Positions 16,479 through 25,444 of a stretch of 38,199 nt of DNA are shown one piece after another. A program made the position numbers and the translations under genes. Positions within the stretch are counted from its first letter, which is position 1. Each line of letters starts with the position of its first letter. Below the pieces are notes generated by a model, which made no database searches, was not told where the DNA came from, and saw only the letters and a program-made list of their open reading frames with translations. The DNA lies in NCBI GenBank assembly GCA_012103395.1, contig WLWV01000005.1, forward strand, positions 1-38,199. Reading direction: 5' to 3'. The DNA is from Gammaproteobacteria bacterium. Its GTDB lineage: Bacteria > Pseudomonadota > Gammaproteobacteria > Arenicellales > Poriferihabitantaceae.

Positions 16479-18395
16479 CTAGGTCTTCTTATCATCATCG
16501 TTGACTTCTTCAAATTCAGCGTCCACCACGTCATCTGAATTCGAAGAACCGCCCTGATCTGCTTGGGCCCCTTCTTCAGATTGAGCATACATCTGCTCTG
16601 CCAATTTATGACTAGCCTGAGTCAGCGCTTCAGTTTTTTCATTAATGGCGTCGAGATCATCACCTTTAAAGGTCTCTTCAAGTTCCGAAATAGCGGTATC
16701 GATGTTCGACTTCTCTTCCGCGTCGAGTTTATCACCTAACTCAGTCATCGATTTTTGAACACCATGGATCATGGCTTCTCCCTGATTGCGAGCATCAACA
16801 AGTCCCCTCGTTTTACGATCCTCATCAGCATGCTCTTCAGCATCCCGAACCATTTTATCTATTTCGTCATCGGAGAGACCAGAACTCGACTTGATAACAA
16901 TCTTGTTCTCTTTTCCCGTTGCCTTATCTTTCGCTGAAACGTTCAAAATCCCATTAGCATCAATATCAAAAGAAACCTCAATTTGAGGAACCCCTCTCGG
17001 CGCTGGGGGAACTTCGGTTAAATCAAACCGACCCAGAGACTTATTGCCATTTGCCATTTCACGTTCACCCTGCAGCACATGAACCGTCACAGCTCCTTGA
17101 TTATCATCAGCGGTAGAGAAAACCTGACTGGCATTAGTCGGAATAGTTGTATTCTTATCTACCAATTTGGTCATCACACCACCTAGGGTTTCGATACCAA
17201 GAGACAGCGGTGTCACATCTAGCAACAGCACGTCTTTTACATCGCCACCCAAAACACCACCCTGAATCGCGGCGCCCATGGCCACGGCCTCATCTGGGTT
17301 TACATCTCTTCGGGTTTCCTTACCAAAAAACGCTTCAACCACTTCCTGAACTTTAGGCATCCGAGTTTGACCACCGACCAAAATCACATCATCAATTTCA
17401 GATGCGCTAAGGCCCGCATCTTTCAGTGCTGTTTTGCAAGGATCTAGGGTTCGTTGAAGAAGAGTGTCCACTAACGATTCCAACTTCGCCCGAGTTAACT
17501 TCATCGTAAGGTGCTTGGGTCCGCTAGCATCAGCCGTGATGTAAGGCAGATTGACTTCGGTTTGAGAACTGGAAGAAAGTTCTATTTTCGCCTTCTCAGC
17601 GGCTTCTTTAAGTCGTTGCATCGCCAAAGGATCACCTTTCAAGTTCATTCCTTGATCCTTTTGAAATTCATCAGCAAGATAATCGATCAAACGTCGGTCG
17701 AAGTCTTCACCACCTAGGAATGTATCACCATTTGTCGATAGCACTTCAAATTGATGTTCACCCTCGATTTCTGCAATTTCGATAACTGAAACGTCAAACG
17801 TACCTCCGCCTAAATCGTATACTATAATTTTGCTATCGCCTTGGGATTTATCCATTCCATACGCTAAAGCAGCAGCGGTTGGTTCATTAATAATCCGACG
17901 AACTTCAAGACCTGCAATTCGCCCCGCATCTTTCGTTGCTTGACGTTGTGAATCATTAAAGTAAGCAGGAACAGTGATTACTGCTTCCGTAATTTCTTCA
18001 CCCAGATAGTCTTCAGCTGTTTTCTTCATCTTTTGGAGGATTCTTGCAGAAACTTCGGGCGCGGCCATCTGCTTACCCCCCGCTTCAACCCAAGCATCAC
18101 CATTTTTCGCTTTGATGATTTTATAAGGCATTAAGTCCTTATCTTTTTGAACCACACTTTCATTGAACTGACGACCGATCAATCTTTTGACAGCGAAAAT
18201 AGTGTTCTCTGGATTGGTGACAGATTGCCGTTTCGCAGACTGACCAACCAGTACTTCACCATCTTTCGTGAAAGCAACAACGGAGGGGGTGGTGCGGTCA
18301 CCTTCACTGTTTTCTATAACTTTGGGTACATTCCCTTCCATTACCGCAACGCAGGAATTGGTTGTACCCAGATCGATACCAATAATTTTTGACAT
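16479..18395 (-). CDS. dnaK: Chaperone DnaK (Hsp70)
   Basis: ATP-dependent Hsp70. The N-terminal nucleotide-binding domain opens with [18 protein letters not shown] and carries [13 protein letters not shown] (about residues 169-181) and [12 protein letters not shown]. The linker [15 protein letters not shown] (about 389-403) leads to the beta-sandwich substrate domain, the helical lid and the acidic tail [11 protein letters not shown]. 638 residues, normal. Between grpE and dnaJ on the same strand. Confidence 0.98.
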   Translation of the reverse strand: MSKIIGIDLGTTNSCVAVMEGNVPKVIENSEGDRTTPSVVAFTKDGEVLVGQSAKRQSVTNPENTIFAVKRLIGRQFNESVVQKDKDLMPYKIIKAKNGDAWVEAGGKQMAAPEVSARILQKMKKTAEDYLGEEITEAVITVPAYFNDSQRQATKDAGRIAGLEVRRIINEPTAAALAYGMDKSQGDSKIIVYDLGGGTFDVSVIEIAEIEGEHQFEVLSTNGDTFLGGEDFDRRLIDYLADEFQKDQGMNLKGDPLAMQRLKEAAEKAKIELSSSSQTEVNLPYITADASGPKHLTMKLTRAKLESLVDTLLQRTLDPCKTALKDAGLSASEIDDVILVGGQTRMPKVQEVVEAFFGKETRRDVNPDEAVAMGAAIQGGVLGGDVKDVLLLDVTPLSLGIETLGGVMTKLVDKNTTIPTNASQVFSTADDNQGAVTVHVLQGEREMANGNKSLGRFDLTEVPPAPRGVPQIEVSFDIDANGILNVSAKDKATGKENKIVIKSSSGLSDDEIDKMVRDAEEHADEDRKTRGLVDARNQGEAMIHGVQKSMTELGDKLDAEEKSNIDTAISELEETFKGDDLDAINEKTEALTQASHKLAEQMYAQSEEGAQADQGGSSNSDDVVDAEFEEVNDDDKKT

Positions 18396-18440
18396 TTTGT
18401 GTTGTCCTCTGTAAAACCTGAGATAATTAAACTGAATCTG

Positions 18441-18468
18441 ATATAGGGCTTAATACTTGAATAACAAG
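18441..18468 (-). promoter_or_regulatory. Possible second sigma-32-type promoter before dnaK
   Basis: On the minus strand, CTTGTT (18468-18463), 14 bases, then CCCTATAT (18448-18441), against the heat-shock consensus CTTGAA-N13-15-CCCCATNT. It lies about 45 bases upstream of the dnaK start in the 118-base grpE-dnaK gap. The match is partial. A 9-base inverted repeat, ACTTGAATA (18455-18463) with TATTCAAGT (18506-18514), frames the same region. Confidence 0.4.
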
Positions 18469-18513
18469 GCTGTTTTTAATGCACGGCACTAAAAAGGCAC
18501 ATCAGTATTCAAG

Positions 18514-19131
18514 TTAGCCGGATTGTGCAACGACGACCATAGCAGGCCGTAGTAAGCGATCTTTCAATATAAATCCTTTTTGCATAACATCAACAATATG
18601 GTCTGGCTCAATTTCACCGCCGGAGATCATACTAATTGCCTGATGGTATTCGGGATTGAATTTAGTACCCGGTTCTGCCTCTACCTCCGTCACTGAAAAC
18701 CGGGAAAGAGCGGCATCCAACTGTTTAAGGGTCAGCTCCAAACCCTCTTTCATCTTCTCTGTGGACTCGGTCTGAGATTCCCCTAATTCGACTTTGGACG
18801 CCTGATCCAAGCTATCTTTCACACTCAGCAGCTCTTGAGCGAATCCCTCAATTGCATATTTACGAGCGGATATAATTTCGTTTTGCGTTCTACGTCGAAT
18901 ATTCTCGACATCTGCCTTAGCTCGGAGATAACCATCTCTCATGTCAGAGATTTTCTGGTTTGCTTCATCTAACTGAGCAATTAACTCATCCCTAGACATT
19001 TCTGCGACCACGGCATCATCGGCATTTTCAGCCGGATCTACATCGGTGTTCTCTTCCAAAGGCGCCTTGACCTCGGAATCAACGTCATTCGGTTTCTCAG
19101 AATCATGACTGTCTTTTTCTTCGTTGTTCAT
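18514..19131 (-). CDS. grpE: Nucleotide exchange factor GrpE
   Basis: Releases ADP from DnaK. Acidic disordered N-terminus (residues 1-45), long dimerising coiled coil from about 45 to 110 (LIAQLDEANQKISDMRDGYLRAKADVENIRRR region), then the beta-wing with VTEVEAEPGTKFNPEYHQAIS and the end GFILKDRLLRPAMVVVAQ. 205 residues, normal. First gene of the chaperone operon, directly behind a near-consensus heat-shock promoter. Confidence 0.95.
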   Translation of the reverse strand: MNNEEKDSHDSEKPNDVDSEVKAPLEENTDVDPAENADDAVVAEMSRDELIAQLDEANQKISDMRDGYLRAKADVENIRRRTQNEIISARKYAIEGFAQELLSVKDSLDQASKVELGESQTESTEKMKEGLELTLKQLDAALSRFSVTEVEAEPGTKFNPEYHQAISMISGGEIEPDHIVDVMQKGFILKDRLLRPAMVVVAQSG

Positions 19132-19178
19132 ATGTGACGGAATTCGTATATAAATTTGAAATTAACTGAATTTTCGGC

Positions 19179-19207
19179 AATATGGGGGCATCGATATAAA
19201 CCTCAAG
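19179..19207 (-). promoter_or_regulatory. Sigma-32 (RpoH) heat-shock promoter of grpE-dnaK-dnaJ
   Basis: On the minus strand CTTGAG (19207-19202), a 14-base spacer, then CCCCATATT (19187-19179), about 48 bases upstream of the grpE ATG. This is nearly perfect to the gammaproteobacterial RpoH consensus and stands in the expected place. Confidence 0.8.
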
Positions 19208-19725
19208 GCCTCAAACAAAATAAAAATAGAAATAGATCGGAAATTTCAATAGAACCATAGCCCTACCCAGGTTTACCAAAATCCGACAAACCTACTCGAT
19301 GAAGGAAGGGACATTCGCTAATCCCAAATTAGCGTTCTCGACGAAACCATCGGCTACCTTCTGATTCACGACTCAAAGTGCTAGCCTATAAAGTTAGCAG
19401 CGATAACCGGGACGTCCCTTTTCGCTAAAAAGCAAAAAAAAACGTGAAACCTGATTTCCAACTTTACCTACCCATGGACCCCATATGTTTTTGTAGCTCC
19501 CTAGGATAGAAAAGAAGAAAAGACAGCGCCAAAGAACCTAGCAGTTAGTGAGTCTCTGAATAGGTTTGAACGAATTTAAGTTGAAAGGTAATAATGAGTA
19601 AGGTCTAGGCACAGAGCCCTCACCCACAACAAAATTAGGACCAATTCGATTGCGAAGCTTTTAAAACTCAGAGGCTGCCCATTCTAGACTTGAGTCGATC
19701 GGTCACAGCTCGTTGAGCGGTTTCT
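19208..19725. other. Gene-free stretch between grpE and erpA
   Basis: About 520 bases with no credible reading frame on either strand. It contains a 7-bp hairpin CGCTAAT/ATTAGCG (19316-19334, loop CCCAA), a GGGACGTCCC palindrome near 19408 and a run of nine As near 19440. I do not recognise a decayed gene. Confidence 0.5.
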
Positions 19726-20058
19726 TCAGATCGAAAAAGAAGACCCGCAACCACAGGTAGTCGATGCATTCGGATTATTTACGAGAAACCGGCTACCTAG
19801 CAAATCATCTTTATAATCAATCTCCGCACCATTTAGGTATTGAAGACTGAGCATATCGACCAACACTGTAATGCCTTCCTTCTCAACCGTAATGTCATCG
19901 TCCTGTGAGTCTTTGTCGAATTGAAATCCGTATTGGAAACCCGAACACCCACCGCCTTGGATAAAAACCCTAAGCATCAAATTAGGATCATCTTTGGTCA
20001 ACAATAACTGATTGATTCGGTTTACCGCGCCATCAGAAATTTTAAGGTCGGTTTGCAT
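19726..20058 (-). CDS. erpA: A-type iron-sulfur insertion protein ErpA
   Basis: Carrier that hands Fe-S clusters to apo-proteins, including those of isoprenoid synthesis. The three cluster cysteines are visible: GGGCSGFQYGFQFD (about residue 38) and STTCGCGSSFSI at the C-terminus (about 102 and 104). 110 residues. The N-terminal DLKISDGAVNRINQLL and central LVDMLSLQYLNGAEIDYKDDLLGSRF match ErpA more than IscA or SufA. A TATAAT-like box lies 32 bases upstream (20095-20090). Apparently monocistronic. Confidence 0.9.
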   Translation of the reverse strand: MQTDLKISDGAVNRINQLLLTKDDPNLMLRVFIQGGGCSGFQYGFQFDKDSQDDDITVEKEGITVLVDMLSLQYLNGAEIDYKDDLLGSRFLVNNPNASTTCGCGSSFSI

Positions 20059-20462
20059 AGGATGAGAATTAGCAGGTTATAGAGGACTGATTATAAGCCA
20101 AGGCGAAGTTTCTTCACACTAACTTCCGACTAATTCCAAAACAAAATCGGAATGAATTATTCGTAAATACCTGCTTTGTTTCTGAGTAGTTATTCATCAA
20201 TCAATTTGGCGAGTTCAATTGCGGCTGTTTTGAGACCAGTAATATGTTGTTTTACCACTGCCATTTTCATTCTCATTTGACAACAAAAATTTCAACGGTA
20301 CCAATCAAATAAGGAATCGGATAGTTCAATTAACTGCCAACAATGATCACTGCTGTAGCACAGCAGTTGGCTACTTACGACAGGCACGAAAGTGTGCCAA
20401 ATTTTCCTAAAAAGCTGCTCCCATACTCCTCGGCTGATGATCGAGAACAGCCCGGATATTGG
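20059..20462. other. Intergenic region upstream of erpA
   Basis: About 400 bases between erpA and the hairpin element. It holds a TATAAT-like box for erpA (20095-20090), a palindrome ACTGCTGT-AGC-ACAGCAGT (20349-20367) and a weak GGCAC/GTGCC hairpin (20383-20398) followed by AAATTTT. A 28-codon minus-strand frame (20190-20276, MRMKMAVVKQHITGLKTAAI...) looks protein-like but I cannot assign it; it may be a gene remnant. Confidence 0.4.
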
Positions 20463-20602
20463 GGTAGTGTACCCTGAGGTCTGTAATTTAGCTTTCTATT
20501 GCAGCTTCGCTATTGGCTTTGGCTTCGTTCGCTACGCTCACTTCGCCTAAGCCAAACGAACATCGCTAAAGAAATAAATTACAGACCTCAGGGTACACTA
20601 CC
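20463..20602. mobile_element. 140-bp hairpin mini-element with 28-bp perfect terminal inverted repeats
   Basis: Bases 20463-20490 and 20575-20602 are perfect reverse complements (28 of 28). The 84-base centre contains a smaller hairpin (TTGGCTT...AAGCCAA) around CGTTCGCTACGCTCACTTCGC. This architecture is that of a MITE or a REP/ERIC-like element. It is unrelated in sequence to the element at 10638. It stands exactly where the hydrolase reading frame departs from its family, so it most likely inserted into or deleted the end of that gene. No target duplication is evident. Confidence 0.7.
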
Positions 20603-21438
20603 GTTAGTGTCACTTCGATGTTTGCGTGGCGCATTTTTGTGGCCAATCTGATCGCGCTACTCATTAATAAATCACGGGTGCCGGTAGAGATAAATGTAGG
20701 CGGAAACCCCATGGAATAGTCAGCGAAAAGAGGCGAAACAGTTTGATCGCAGTGATTCACATTAGGGGCAAACATCTGTGCCGCACGCGCAACCAGAGAT
20801 ACTGATAAAGTTGGGTCTCTTCCATCGTTGAAATCCACCGAGTCACCGCTCATGGAGATATCAGCCCAAGGTGATAATAGAGCGCAAGCTGTTGGCAACC
20901 TTATCCCATCAGTCGATGCACGAAGGGTTGTTTGCAAAGCCAAGTGTCCACCCGCTGACTCTCCAACAACGACAATGTGTCCATTATCATGTTCATCTAG
21001 TAATGCCCGGTAGACCGCTGACGCATCCTCAAGCGCCGCTGGAAACGGATGCTCTGGCGCGAGGCGGTATCGGGGACAAATCGATCTTATGCCCAGCTTA
21101 TTCGAAATAGCAGCGCTAATTGGCAAATCTTCCTCTGGACTACCCAAAATATAGCCTCCACCAAATAGATAGAGCATCACCACGTCACCTTTTTTCTGGT
21201 CTCTATATTTTGGATTAATTTGCATACAGTCAACTCCTCCAATGGAAACATCTTGGATTGATTGGGTGTGTTTATTCTGCGCTGATTCAAAGGCCCTTCG
21301 ATACTCTTCACGGGCTTGCTTGCGCAAGAAGCCGATATTGCTCGCATCTGGCAATGTACTTTGATCAGATGCAGCGTTTCGCCGTAAGAATAGTCTGGCT
21401 TCTTCGCTTAATGATGTATCGGACATTGAGCATTCCAT
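20566..21438 (-). pseudogene. Alpha/beta-hydrolase (HSL family) cut off before the catalytic histidine
   Basis: Hormone-sensitive-lipase-type esterase. It shows the oxyanion region YLFGGGYILGSP (Phe replaces the usual His of HGGG), the nucleophile elbow GESAGGHL with Ser, and the acid in STGTRDLLM. HSL enzymes continue with a strand and a GMxHxF/W motif carrying the catalytic His. Here, after IEVTLT, the frame enters the hairpin element and ends VVYPEVCNLFL, so that part is gone. The remaining ~290 residues are otherwise intact. A second ATG at 21426 has a better ribosome site. With the His missing and HGGG altered, an inactive protein is likely. Divergent from the Rieske gene. Confidence 0.8.
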
Positions 21439-21590
21439 CTTAAAATTTGAGAAAACAGAACAATTAAGATTCAGGTTTTATGCCAAGAGGTCTAGCAAAC
21501 CAGAGTGGGCAAAATAGCACCGAACAAGGCCTTAAGAAACAAGAGCGATATCACTGTGGTTACGAGTTAGACGACCGAAGCAGTCTGTCA

Positions 21591-21620
21591 TTGAAGTTAA
21601 AACCAAATGAAGTGTACTAT
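21591..21620 (+). promoter_or_regulatory. Possible sigma-70 promoter for the Rieske gene
   Basis: TTGAAG (21591-21596), 18 bases, then TACTAT (21615-21620), about 33 bases before the Rieske start codon. Moderate match in the 214-base divergent region. Confidence 0.35.
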
Positions 21621-21652
21621 AACAGGCAACACTTGCCCCACTAACTGGAGAG

Positions 21653-22852
21653 ATGCACGTGACAACACCCTATCCACACGATGCTCCATTCAGCATTGAT
21701 AGTTTTAGTGGCCCAATTGAGTCCATGACCGGACTGCCAAACGTTGCCTATCAATCCAGCGAATTCGCTCAGTTTGAAAGGGATCATGTTTTAGCAAACA
21801 CATGGGTGTGTATTGCAAACCAAGCACAACTTGAGCAAAGCAAAAGTGGGTGGCTGTGTCCCATCGATATACTTGACTTGCCTTTGTTAATTGTCCGAAA
21901 CCAGGACCGTACTATCAGCGTTTTTCACAATGTCTGCTCCCATCGCGGAATGAGGCTAGTTGACTCATCCCGCCCCACAAACGGGATCATCACCTGCCCA
22001 TATCATGGATGGTGCTACAAAAATGGAGGAGAGCTAAGTGCTACCCCTCATATAGGAGGTGAAGGAATACATCAGGATAACCGTTTTGACCCTTCTCTTC
22101 ATGGATTGAAGCCGGTTCGAAGTCATCTCTTCGCGGGAATGATTTTTGTCAATCTTTCAGGGAATGCAACTGATTTCGAGACATTCATCGAGCCCGTTAC
22201 AAACCATTGGCATGAAATGGATTTCGACCTTTATCCCCACGGAGGAAGCAGTTCATGTTGGGAAATTGAACTACAAAGCAATTGGAAATTCGCCCAAGAG
22301 AACCATGTTGACGGATACCATCTCCCGTTTGTTCACCCCGGATTGCATAGTTACTCCCCATTAGGGAATCACTATCCTTTAATAGTAGAAGGCCTTGCAT
22401 CAGGGCAAGGTAGCATTGATCAGGCCCATAGTGATGCTCTGGGAGATGCTCAGCTACCAATGAATCACCACATGAGTGAGTCATGGCAAAATGGCCGTGC
22501 TGAATTCCTCAGCGTATTCCCAAACATCATGATTGGAGTACAAGCCGACCATTTTTGGACGGTCCATCTCATCCCCATTACAGCCTCTAAGACCATAGAA
22601 AGAATGGATCTGCATTATTTTGAAGAAGGCTCAACATCATCTCGTTACGAGCATCTGCGGGCTAAGAACCGTGCCCGTATGCTCGAGATCTTCGAAGAAG
22701 ATAGGTTCGTGGTAGAAGGGATGCAAAAAGGACGGAAGTCGTCCGCATTTACTGGCGGGGCTCTTTCACCAGAAATGGACTTACCCGCCCACCATTTTAA
22801 TAAAATTGCCGCCAATGCGATTATTTCTGCTCTGAAAAAATTACCACTCTGA
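21653..22852 (+). CDS. Rieske non-haem iron oxygenase, large subunit
   Basis: Aromatic-ring-hydroxylating or quaternary-amine-type Rieske oxygenase. The [2Fe-2S] ligands are C95, H97, C115 and H118 (CSHRG...CPYHGWCY). The mononuclear iron site is in ENHVDGYHLPFVHPG (D220, H223, H228 by family analogy). 399 residues is the length of choline/glycine-betaine/stachydrine-type monooxygenases as well as of some ring hydroxylases, and I cannot tell the substrate. A reductase partner is not in the window. A GTG two codons downstream has better spacing from GGAG than the ATG, so the true start is uncertain by two residues. Being 8-14 kb from a carnitine cluster, a role in betaine demethylation is possible but unproven. 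Confidence 0.82.
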   Translation: MHVTTPYPHDAPFSIDSFSGPIESMTGLPNVAYQSSEFAQFERDHVLANTWVCIANQAQLEQSKSGWLCPIDILDLPLLIVRNQDRTISVFHNVCSHRGMRLVDSSRPTNGIITCPYHGWCYKNGGELSATPHIGGEGIHQDNRFDPSLHGLKPVRSHLFAGMIFVNLSGNATDFETFIEPVTNHWHEMDFDLYPHGGSSSCWEIELQSNWKFAQENHVDGYHLPFVHPGLHSYSPLGNHYPLIVEGLASGQGSIDQAHSDALGDAQLPMNHHMSESWQNGRAEFLSVFPNIMIGVQADHFWTVHLIPITASKTIERMDLHYFEEGSTSSRYEHLRAKNRARMLEIFEEDRFVVEGMQKGRKSSAFTGGALSPEMDLPAHHFNKIAANAIISALKKLPL

Positions 22853-23019
22853 AAGATGTAGACTCCTAACTCCGTTTAACAGACAATCTTGCTCTTGATC
22901 TGAAACACAACAGGAAAACCTCTAATCTGTCTTATTAGAAATAGCCTTAAGGAAAGACTTTGAGGACTATAATCATTATTTACCCTGACTTACATTCACC
23001 AAAACCCAGAACCAATTAA

Positions 23020-24258
23020 ATGCAATTAGATATTAACTTTGTAAGAAATCAGTTCTCACAACTAGATGATGATCCAAATTTCGTTTTTTGCTCTAACGCT
23101 GGAGGAAGTTATGTTTCAAACCAGGTTCAAGCCGTCATGGAGCACTATAATCGGCACACTCGAGTGCAGCCGTATGAAAGATATAGAACCTCAGCTGAGG
23201 CAGGGAAAGCCATGGATCGGGCAATTCATGGATGGGCAAATGTGCTAAACATCACCCCCGCAGAGCTAACCATTGCTCCATCGACATCCATTAACACTTA
23301 TGTCATGGCCAATGCAATTGGGTATTCTCTTAAAAGCGGCGACGAAATCATTGTAACCAATCAGGACCATGAAGCGAACAGCGGTGTTTGGCGACGCAAA
23401 GCAGAAGAACGCGGAATTGTCTGCAAAGAGTGGCGAGTAGATCCTTTGTCAGGACTATTAGATACGGAATCCCTCTATGAATTAGTGACAGAAAACACCA
23501 AATGGGTGTTCTTCACCCATTGTTCCAACATTGTGGGCACAAGTAATCCAGTGCAAACAATCACATCTGAAATTAAGAAACGATCCAACGCTAAAGTCTT
23601 TGTGGACGCGGTGGCTTATGCTCCACATCATATCAGCGACCTAAAAGCACTCGATGTGGATGGGTATGTGTTTAGCCTGTATAAAGTATTTGGCCCACAT
23701 CAAAGCCTGATGTACGTTAAAAAGGAGACGCATGAAGAACTCACTCCACAGTGTCACTATTTTAATCATGGTTATAGTGACAAGCTTCTAAACCCTGCGG
23801 GGCCCCAGCATTCTCAGGTAGCAAGTTGCGCCGGTGTACTAGACTACTTTGACGATTTGTACGATCATCACTTCGACGATGGTACGTTATCCGCATCGCA
23901 AAAAATGGGCGAATTGTACGCGCTAATTTCGCAGCATGAAGATACGTTGGGAGCACCGCTATTAGATTACTTATCCAATAGTAAAAAAGTAAGGCTAATC
24001 GGAAAGGCCCACACCAAAGACCAAGACCGTGCTCCAACGATTGCGTTTGCTCCTATCGAGCAGAGCGCGTCCCAAGTGGCGACAAAAATGCAGGACCAAG
24101 GCATTGGTACCGAAAGTGGCGATTTCTATGCACATCGATTAATCAGCGACCTTGGAATCAATCCAAATGACGGCGTTGTTCGAATATCTTTGGTTCACTA
24201 TGGCACAGATCAAGATGTAGAAAAGATTCTACTCGCGCTCGATCAAGCATTAAACTAA
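23020..24258 (+). CDS. Class-V aminotransferase-fold PLP enzyme (cysteine desulfurase-like)
   Basis: PLP fold-type I enzyme, 412 residues. The Schiff-base lysine is K222 in SLYKVFGPH, the cofactor-stacking His is in TNQDHEANSGVW (about 117), and the PLP-binding Asp/His are in VFVDAVAYAPHH. The N-terminal FVFCSNAGGSYVSNQV is characteristic of the selenocysteine lyase/isopenicillin-N-epimerase-like branch. I see no mobile-loop Cys that clearly marks a cysteine desulfurase, so the reaction is unknown. It follows the Rieske gene by 167 bases on the same strand and could be co-transcribed with it. Confidence 0.8.
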   Translation: MQLDINFVRNQFSQLDDDPNFVFCSNAGGSYVSNQVQAVMEHYNRHTRVQPYERYRTSAEAGKAMDRAIHGWANVLNITPAELTIAPSTSINTYVMANAIGYSLKSGDEIIVTNQDHEANSGVWRRKAEERGIVCKEWRVDPLSGLLDTESLYELVTENTKWVFFTHCSNIVGTSNPVQTITSEIKKRSNAKVFVDAVAYAPHHISDLKALDVDGYVFSLYKVFGPHQSLMYVKKETHEELTPQCHYFNHGYSDKLLNPAGPQHSQVASCAGVLDYFDDLYDHHFDDGTLSASQKMGELYALISQHEDTLGAPLLDYLSNSKKVRLIGKAHTKDQDRAPTIAFAPIEQSASQVATKMQDQGIGTESGDFYAHRLISDLGINPNDGVVRISLVHYGTDQDVEKILLALDQALN

Positions 24259-24289
24259 ATATTTTGATCATGAAGGGACGTCAGTAAGT

Positions 24290-24315
24290 GTCTCTGATGT
24301 AAAATCATCAGAGAC
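24290..24315 (+). terminator. Hairpin after the class-V aminotransferase gene
   Basis: Perfect 10-bp stem GTCTCTGATG/CATCAGAGAC with a 6-base loop, 32 bases past the stop codon. No T-run follows, so it is a weak terminator candidate or a message-stabilising structure. Confidence 0.45.
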
Positions 24316-24330
24316 TAACCGAGAAAGGTC

Positions 24331-24768
24331 GACGACATAAATTTCTTCCCAACGAAGCCTTTAAGTTCGGGCGAAAAGCTCAAGCATTTGTCGTTGACAG
24401 CATCAGCTCAGAAATTGGTCGGGCCGCAGCGAGGTACTTTACCGACGCCGGTGCCATCGTGATCGAAAGAACCAAAAAAGAAGTATCATCAATTTTCCTA
24501 AAGATCATCAGCGCGGACAATATTGCCAGTCACGTAGCCACAGACCTAACCGAAAATTGACACTTCAGGAGATCACGTTCATTAGTTGCTATACTCATAC
24601 ACGAGTGGGTCCCGCCACATCCTTTGCCAAATTAATAGTAGTGCTTTAGTTCGCTTGGATTGTTTAGGCAGTCACCCTTTTTATGATGGAGCAACTGCGT
24701 TCAAAAACCTTGTTAACGACAAATACGCGGCGTCGAAGATTATGCTGAGCAGCTATTCGATTCAGTAG
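24331..24768 (+). pseudogene. Short-chain dehydrogenase/reductase (SDR) relic
   Basis: Two collinear fragments of one SDR. Around 24361-24560 one frame without a start codon reads GRKAQAFVVDSISSEIGRAA and on through FTDAGAIVIERTKKEV to ATDLTEN and a stop. This is the SDR N-terminus with the TGxxxGxG loop eroded to DSISSEIG. From about 24600 to 24768 a second frame has SGSRHILCQINSSAL, resembling the GRIINISSA strand with the catalytic Ser, then NDKYAASKIMLSSY, which matches the YxxxK active site. The 110-codon spacing between loop and active site is shorter than the usual ~140, implying an internal deletion. No functional product is expected. Confidence 0.55.
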
Positions 24769-24814
24769 AAACGGGCTAATATCCATTTCTGCTACTACTT
24801 AGTCGGTTTTAATA

Positions 24815-25270
24815 ATGCCATTACCACGAACAACCATGTGGGATAGACTTCTGACCGTAAAGCAATTGGAATTTGAAGCTAAATCAGATAACAAAAAGAT
24901 AGGTTGGAACGGCCACGGCCAAGGAAGCGTCCAGGCTCGTTTGATGGATTCAAACACCCTTATTTACGAAGAATCTGGGGTCTGGCAAATCCCCAATGGA
25001 CATAAAGTTGGTTTCAACAATGTGTTTAAATGGCAGTACAACAAGGACCATACCATTGCACTTTCTCATTTAAGATATGGACCAAATCAACCTGTTTTTC
25101 TATTTCTACTGAAAGCCGAGAATGAACGCCATTGGAAATCGGTTGTTCCACACCAATGTAATGCTGACCAATACTAGGCAGAAATACTACTAGGCCCACA
25201 TTGTATTAGCGCAAACTGGAGGATTTCTGGACCTAAGAAGGCAGAGAATCTTCATTATACGTACACTTAA
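24815..25270 (+). pseudogene. DUF6314-family protein interrupted by an in-frame TAG
   Basis: The first 120 codons end at TAG 25175-25177, but the same frame continues for 30 more codons to TAA 25268-25270. Both sides fit one protein: LIYEESGVW, then HLRYGPNQPVFLFLL and VPHQCNADQY before the stop, and ANWRISGPKKAENLHYTY after it. This is the order seen in DUF6314 proteins (…PHxCxxDxY… WxVxGPxKxxxxxxxY), whose function is unknown. A single base change explains the stop. Either the gene is newly broken or the amber codon is read through; suppression is unlikely without evidence. Its neighbours are an SDR relic and a damaged thioesterase. Confidence 0.6.
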
Positions 25271-25444
25271 TCAGTTGATACTCGATGTTGTCCACGATTA
25301 GTGTTTGAAAGACAAGCTAACTCTCCTTTAGAGCTTTCATCATAGAGAAAAATGGTAGAAAAAGTTTTAATGGGTCTTCGCCCCGGATATCAATAATCAC
25401 GAAATAGACCATTCAGGTTGAACAACGGAGCTGGATAGAGTCTC

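Noticed and set aside
16391-16588. 65-codon ORF at the dnaK 3' end
   Set aside because: Alternate frame of dnaK and its downstream hairpin.
20190-20276. 28-codon minus-strand ORF (MRMKMAVVKQHITGL...)
   Set aside because: Protein-like but too short to assign; slight likeness to the end of LacI-type regulators is not enough to call a gene.
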